From: Elusimicrobiota bacterium
GTDB lineage: Bacteria > Elusimicrobiota > Elusimicrobia > 2-02-FULL-39-32
NCBI GenBank assembly: GCA_023249715.1
Contig: JAHFCA010000051.1
Coordinates: 1 to 8,899 of the forward strand
Length of the DNA stretch: 8,899 nucleotides
Reading direction: 5' to 3'
Position numbers and translations under genes: made by a program. Of this stretch, positions 6,333-8,899 are shown in pieces; the first letter of the stretch is position 1; every line of letters begins with the position of its first letter. Under the pieces are notes generated by a model. The model was not told where the DNA came from. It was given only the letters and a program-made list of their open reading frames with translations, and made no database searches.

Positions 6333-6360
6333 TTATGACAGGAGTTTTTGCATGTGTCAA
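6332..6360 (-). promoter_or_regulatory. Sigma-70 promoter of the toxin-antitoxin operon
   Basis: A consensus -35 TTGACA (6360-6355), a 17-base spacer and a -10 CATAAT (6337-6332), one base off TATAAT, on the minus strand. The predicted start at about 6325 leaves a 5' leader of around 28 bases before the antitoxin ATG. It is the clearest promoter in the window. Confidence 0.75.
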
Positions 6361-6511
6361 TACTTCTTTTTCTTCCTTTCTCCACCTGAATTATTTGGGC
6401 TGGAGGTCTAGAATTTCTTTGGTTTCGTAGGTGACGGCGCGGTCGCAAATGTTTGGGTCCGATTTCTCCGATTTGTCGCCGAAGATTAAAATTTGGTAAA
6501 CTTTCTTCTTT
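6361..6511. other. Interval between the toxin-antitoxin promoter and aspS; unexplained coding-like minus-strand frame
   Basis: No gene I can name lies here. On the minus strand a frame stays open from inside aspS and stops at TAA 6393-6391. The part outside aspS encodes pieces such as ILIFGDKSEKSDPN and AVTYETKEILDLQPK, with an ordinary-looking amino-acid mix. It could be the 3' end of a gene whose front was lost where aspS now begins, or chance. On the plus strand I see no good aspS promoter and no Shine-Dalgarno sequence; the bases just before the aspS ATG are pyrimidine-rich. Confidence 0.25.
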
Positions 6512-8278
6512 ATGATGAGAACGCATAAGTGTGGGGAAGTTCGTCGGAGCCATGTGGGGCAAACGGTGGCTCTCTGTGGGTGGGTGCATTCGTATCGCGA
6601 CCATGGCGGGCTGCTCTTTATAGATTTACGGGATAGGGAAGGGTTGGTGCAGGCGGTGGCCGATCCCAAGAATGAAACAGTTTTTGCTCTTGTACAGACG
6701 CTGCGATCGGAGTTTGTGGTAAAAATTTCTGGGGTTGTGAGGTTGCGCCCTTCCGGCACAGAAAATAAAAACTTACCGACGGGAGAAGTGGAAGTGGATG
6801 CGCAGGCGATTGAAATTCTTAATACTGCCGCCGCCTTGCCTTTTGAAATTTCCGAATTTAATGAATCGTCCGAAGAGGTGCGGCTGCAATACCGTTACCT
6901 GGATTTACGCCGACCCTCGTTACGAAAAAATTTGATTTTGCGCCATAAAATTACACAGGCGGCGCGGGCTCTTTTGGATAAAGAAGGGTTTTTGGAAATA
7001 GAAACGCCGTTCCTCACTAAATCCACACCCGAGGGGGCGCGGGATTTCTTGGTGGCTTCCCGTTTGCAGCCGGGCTCCTTTTACGCGCTGCCGCAGTCCC
7101 CGCAGCTGTTTAAACAAATTTTAATGGTGGGGGGCCTGGACCGGTACTATCAGGTGGCGCGCTGCTTTAGAGACGAAGATTTGCGCAGCGACCGCCAGCC
7201 GGAATTTACGCAGATAGATTTGGAAATGTCCTTTGTGACGGAAGAGGATGTGATGGCGGTAACCGAGCAGATGGTGGCTGCCGCTATGAAGGTGGCGACG
7301 GGGTTGGATTGTCCGCTCCCCATTCCCCGGATAAAATATAGGGACGCCATGAACCGCTATGGGAGCGATAAGCCGGATTTGCGGTATGGTTTGGAGATTG
7401 TGGATTTATCTGAAGAACTTAAAGATTGCGGTTTCCAGGTTTTTGCGGGGGCGTTAAAAGAGGGGGGAGTGGTAAAAGCGATTCGCGTTCCCGAGGGAGC
7501 TAAATTTACTCGCAGCGAAATAGATAAACTTACCGAATTTGTTAAGAAATTGGGGGCGAAGGGTTTGGCGTGGATAAAGTTTACGGAGAGCGGGCCGGAG
7601 TCGAACCTGGTAAAATATTTTTCTAAAGAAGAGCTGGAAAAAATAGCGAGTTGCACGGGGAGTCAGGCGGGGGATTTGGTTCTATTTGGAGCGGGTCCCT
7701 GGAAGCAGGTCGTTACAATTTTAGGGAGTTTGCGCTGCGAGTTGGCGCGGAATTTAAAATTAGCGCCTGTCCCCCATTTATTTAAGTTAGTGTGGGTGAC
7801 GGATTTTCCGCTTTTGGAGTGGGATGTAACGGAGAAAAGGTGGAATGCGATGCATCACCCGTTTACCGCGCCCTCGGCGGAAGATGTACCGCTTTTGGAA
7901 ACGGATCCCGGCAAGGTGCGGGCGCGCGCGTATGATATAGTGTTGAACGGGGTGGAATTGGGGGGCGGCTCTATTCGTATTCATCAAAAGCAGGTTCAGG
8001 AGAAAATGTTTGAGGCGTTGGGCATTAGCCCCGAGAGCGCGCAAGAAAAATTTGGGTTCCTGTTGCGGGCGTTGGAATTTGGCGCTCCGCCGCATGGAGG
8101 AATTGCCTTGGGGCTAGACAGGTTAGTGGCGATATTTTTGGGCGAAGAATCTATTCGAGATACCATCGCTTTTCCCAAAACGCAAAAGGGGAGTTGCCCG
8201 CTTTCGGGATCTCCTTCGGAAGTAAATTTAAAGCAACTTGATGAACTTCATCTAACGATAAAGGGAATAAAAAAATGA
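6512..8278 (+). CDS. aspS: Aspartyl-tRNA synthetase (bacterial type, possibly non-discriminating)
   Basis: Class II synthetase charging tRNA-Asp. At 588 residues it is the normal bacterial length. The N-terminal OB-fold anticodon-binding domain occupies about 1-110 (WVHSYRDHGGLLFIDLRDREG). The catalytic domain follows, with RYLDLRR (128-134), the amino-acid-binding QSPQLFKQ (195-202) and motif 2 around FRDEDLRSDRQPEFTQID (219-236). The bacterial GAD insertion lies between, and motif 3 GGIALGLDRLVAIF (529-542) is near the end. His31 (RDHGG) and Gly82 (RPSGTEN) match residues that in studied bacteria go with relaxed enzymes that also aspartylate tRNA-Asn. Two ATGs are adjacent. The family usually begins M-R-T-H, so the second (6515) may be the true start. 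The stop overlaps the next gene as ATGA. Confidence 0.96.
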   Translation: MMRTHKCGEVRRSHVGQTVALCGWVHSYRDHGGLLFIDLRDREGLVQAVADPKNETVFALVQTLRSEFVVKISGVVRLRPSGTENKNLPTGEVEVDAQAIEILNTAAALPFEISEFNESSEEVRLQYRYLDLRRPSLRKNLILRHKITQAARALLDKEGFLEIETPFLTKSTPEGARDFLVASRLQPGSFYALPQSPQLFKQILMVGGLDRYYQVARCFRDEDLRSDRQPEFTQIDLEMSFVTEEDVMAVTEQMVAAAMKVATGLDCPLPIPRIKYRDAMNRYGSDKPDLRYGLEIVDLSEELKDCGFQVFAGALKEGGVVKAIRVPEGAKFTRSEIDKLTEFVKKLGAKGLAWIKFTESGPESNLVKYFSKEELEKIASCTGSQAGDLVLFGAGPWKQVVTILGSLRCELARNLKLAPVPHLFKLVWVTDFPLLEWDVTEKRWNAMHHPFTAPSAEDVPLLETDPGKVRARAYDIVLNGVELGGGSIRIHQKQVQEKMFEALGISPESAQEKFGFLLRALEFGAPPHGGIALGLDRLVAIFLGEESIRDTIAFPKTQKGSCPLSGSPSEVNLKQLDELHLTIKGIKK

Positions 8279-8899
8279 AATCTTATAACATCGCGGTGAT
8301 TCCTGGCGACGGGATTGGGCCAGAGGTAACAAAAGAAGCGAAAAGAATTTTAGATAAATTGTCTCCTGTCTTAAGTTCAAAGTTTAACTGGGTAGAGCAC
8401 GATTTGGGCGCGGGCCAATATTTAAAAACCAAAGAGGCGATGCCCGAATCTGTCTGGAAAGAGCTGCAATCTTCCGATGCCATATTTTTGGGAGCGGTGG
8501 GAGATCCGCGCGTGGCTCCGGGAATTTTGGAACGGGAGATTTTGCTGAAGATTCGTTTTGATTTGGACCTTTATATTAATTTGCGTCCCTGTTTTCTTTA
8601 CGATGGAGTGTATACGCCGCTAAAACATAAAGTGGCGAAGGATATTCATTTTGTGGTCGTGCGGGAAAATACGGAGAGCGTTTATACGGGCGTGGGCGGC
8701 ATATTCAAAAAAGGCACCCCTGACGAGGTGGCCATTCAGGAAGATGTGAATACCCGTAAGGGAGTGGAACGCTGCATTCGTTTTGCTTACGACTATTGCA
8801 AAAATTACGGTTCTAAAAAGAGGTTGACGCTTGTGGATAAAGCGAACGTTTTGACCCACGCGCACAGTTTGTGGCGGAGGGTCTTTGAAGCGGTAGGTT
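8275..8899 (+). CDS. leuB: 3-isopropylmalate dehydrogenase-type enzyme, N-terminal part (runs off right edge)
   Basis: The first 208 residues of a beta-decarboxylating dehydrogenase are visible, with no stop before the window ends. LeuB oxidises and decarboxylates 3-isopropylmalate with NAD+ to 2-oxoisocaproate in leucine synthesis. Seen in order: the N-terminal IAVIPGDGIGPEV (6-18), FLGAVGDPRVAPG (71-83), the substrate loop and NLRP (102-105), VVRENTESVYTGVGG (128-142) and LVDKANVL (186-193). DKANVL favours isopropylmalate dehydrogenase over isocitrate dehydrogenase. The loop GILEREILLKIRFDLDLYINLRP differs from the E. coli form, so a relative acting on a similar malate, such as tartrate or 3-ethylmalate, is not excluded. 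The ATG overlaps the aspS TGA, and AAGGGA upstream is a fair ribosome binding site. Confidence 0.85.
   Translation, partial: MKSYNIAVIPGDGIGPEVTKEAKRILDKLSPVLSSKFNWVEHDLGAGQYLKTKEAMPESVWKELQSSDAIFLGAVGDPRVAPGILEREILLKIRFDLDLYINLRPCFLYDGVYTPLKHKVAKDIHFVVVRENTESVYTGVGGIFKKGTPDEVAIQEDVNTRKGVERCIRFAYDYCKNYGSKKRLTLVDKANVLTHAHSLWRRVFEAVG

Noticed and set aside
6378..6388. CTCCACC near 6380 as a partial copy of the tRNA 3' end (an attachment-site duplicate)
   Set aside because: Only about seven bases match, on the opposite strand to the tRNA, with no extension; chance is sufficient.
6391..6759. Minus-strand frame of 122 codons across the aspS start taken as a full gene
   Set aside because: Its first two-thirds are antisense to the conserved AspRS OB-fold; only the part outside aspS deserves attention and is listed separately.
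1..8899. CRISPR arrays, insertion sequences, riboswitches and tandem repeats
   Set aside because: No regularly spaced repeats, no transposase reading frames and no recognisable riboswitch core were seen on either strand.

Overview
This window looks like bacterial backbone DNA interrupted by one small accessory patch. The genes point to a Gram-negative-type bacterium. There are two twitching-type PilT ATPases. PdxJ marks the deoxyxylulose-phosphate-dependent route to vitamin B6. AspRS is the long bacterial form with a GAD insertion, and 3-isopropylmalate dehydrogenase indicates leucine synthesis. G+C is moderate in the backbone genes. I cannot name the lineage. The order glmM-pdxJ-pilT-pilT-rsfS-argS is not one I recognise from a well-studied model genome, so an uncultured or candidate phylum (for example an Omnitrophota-like lineage) is possible but only a guess.

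Left block (1-5323, all plus strand): the 3' end of glmM, then pdxJ, two tandem pilT-type genes, rsfS and argS. Every junction overlaps or is separated by at most 3 bases, so this reads as one tightly coupled transcript. It joins cell-wall precursor synthesis, cofactor synthesis, pilus retraction, ribosome silencing and tRNA charging.

Middle patch (5324-6511, almost all minus strand): a tRNA-Ala(GGC) gene lies tail-to-tail with argS. Directly upstream of its 5' end is a roughly 155-base open stretch that reads like the core of a tyrosine recombinase, which I interpret as an integrase relic. Upstream of that is a two-gene toxin-antitoxin module: a Phd/YefM-like antitoxin followed by a PIN-domain toxin. 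The module is visibly richer in A+T than its surroundings. It has a near-consensus promoter, a palindrome that could be an operator, and strong ribosome binding sites. The toxin has no ATG, GTG or TTG at its expected beginning. The best start is an ATA codon inside an ATAA overlap with the antitoxin stop, 7 bases after an AAGGAGA sequence. The 6361-6511 interval holds no gene I can name, only a coding-like minus-strand frame.

Right block (6512-8899, plus strand): aspS, overlapped by ATGA with a leuB-type 3-isopropylmalate dehydrogenase that runs off the right edge. AspRS carries His and Gly at positions that, in other bacteria, mark non-discriminating enzymes able to charge tRNA-Asn as well as tRNA-Asp.

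The most unusual part is the middle patch. It combines a probable old integration site beside a tRNA gene, an integrase remnant that may now hold the tRNA promoter, and a toxin whose start codon and one catalytic position both look altered.
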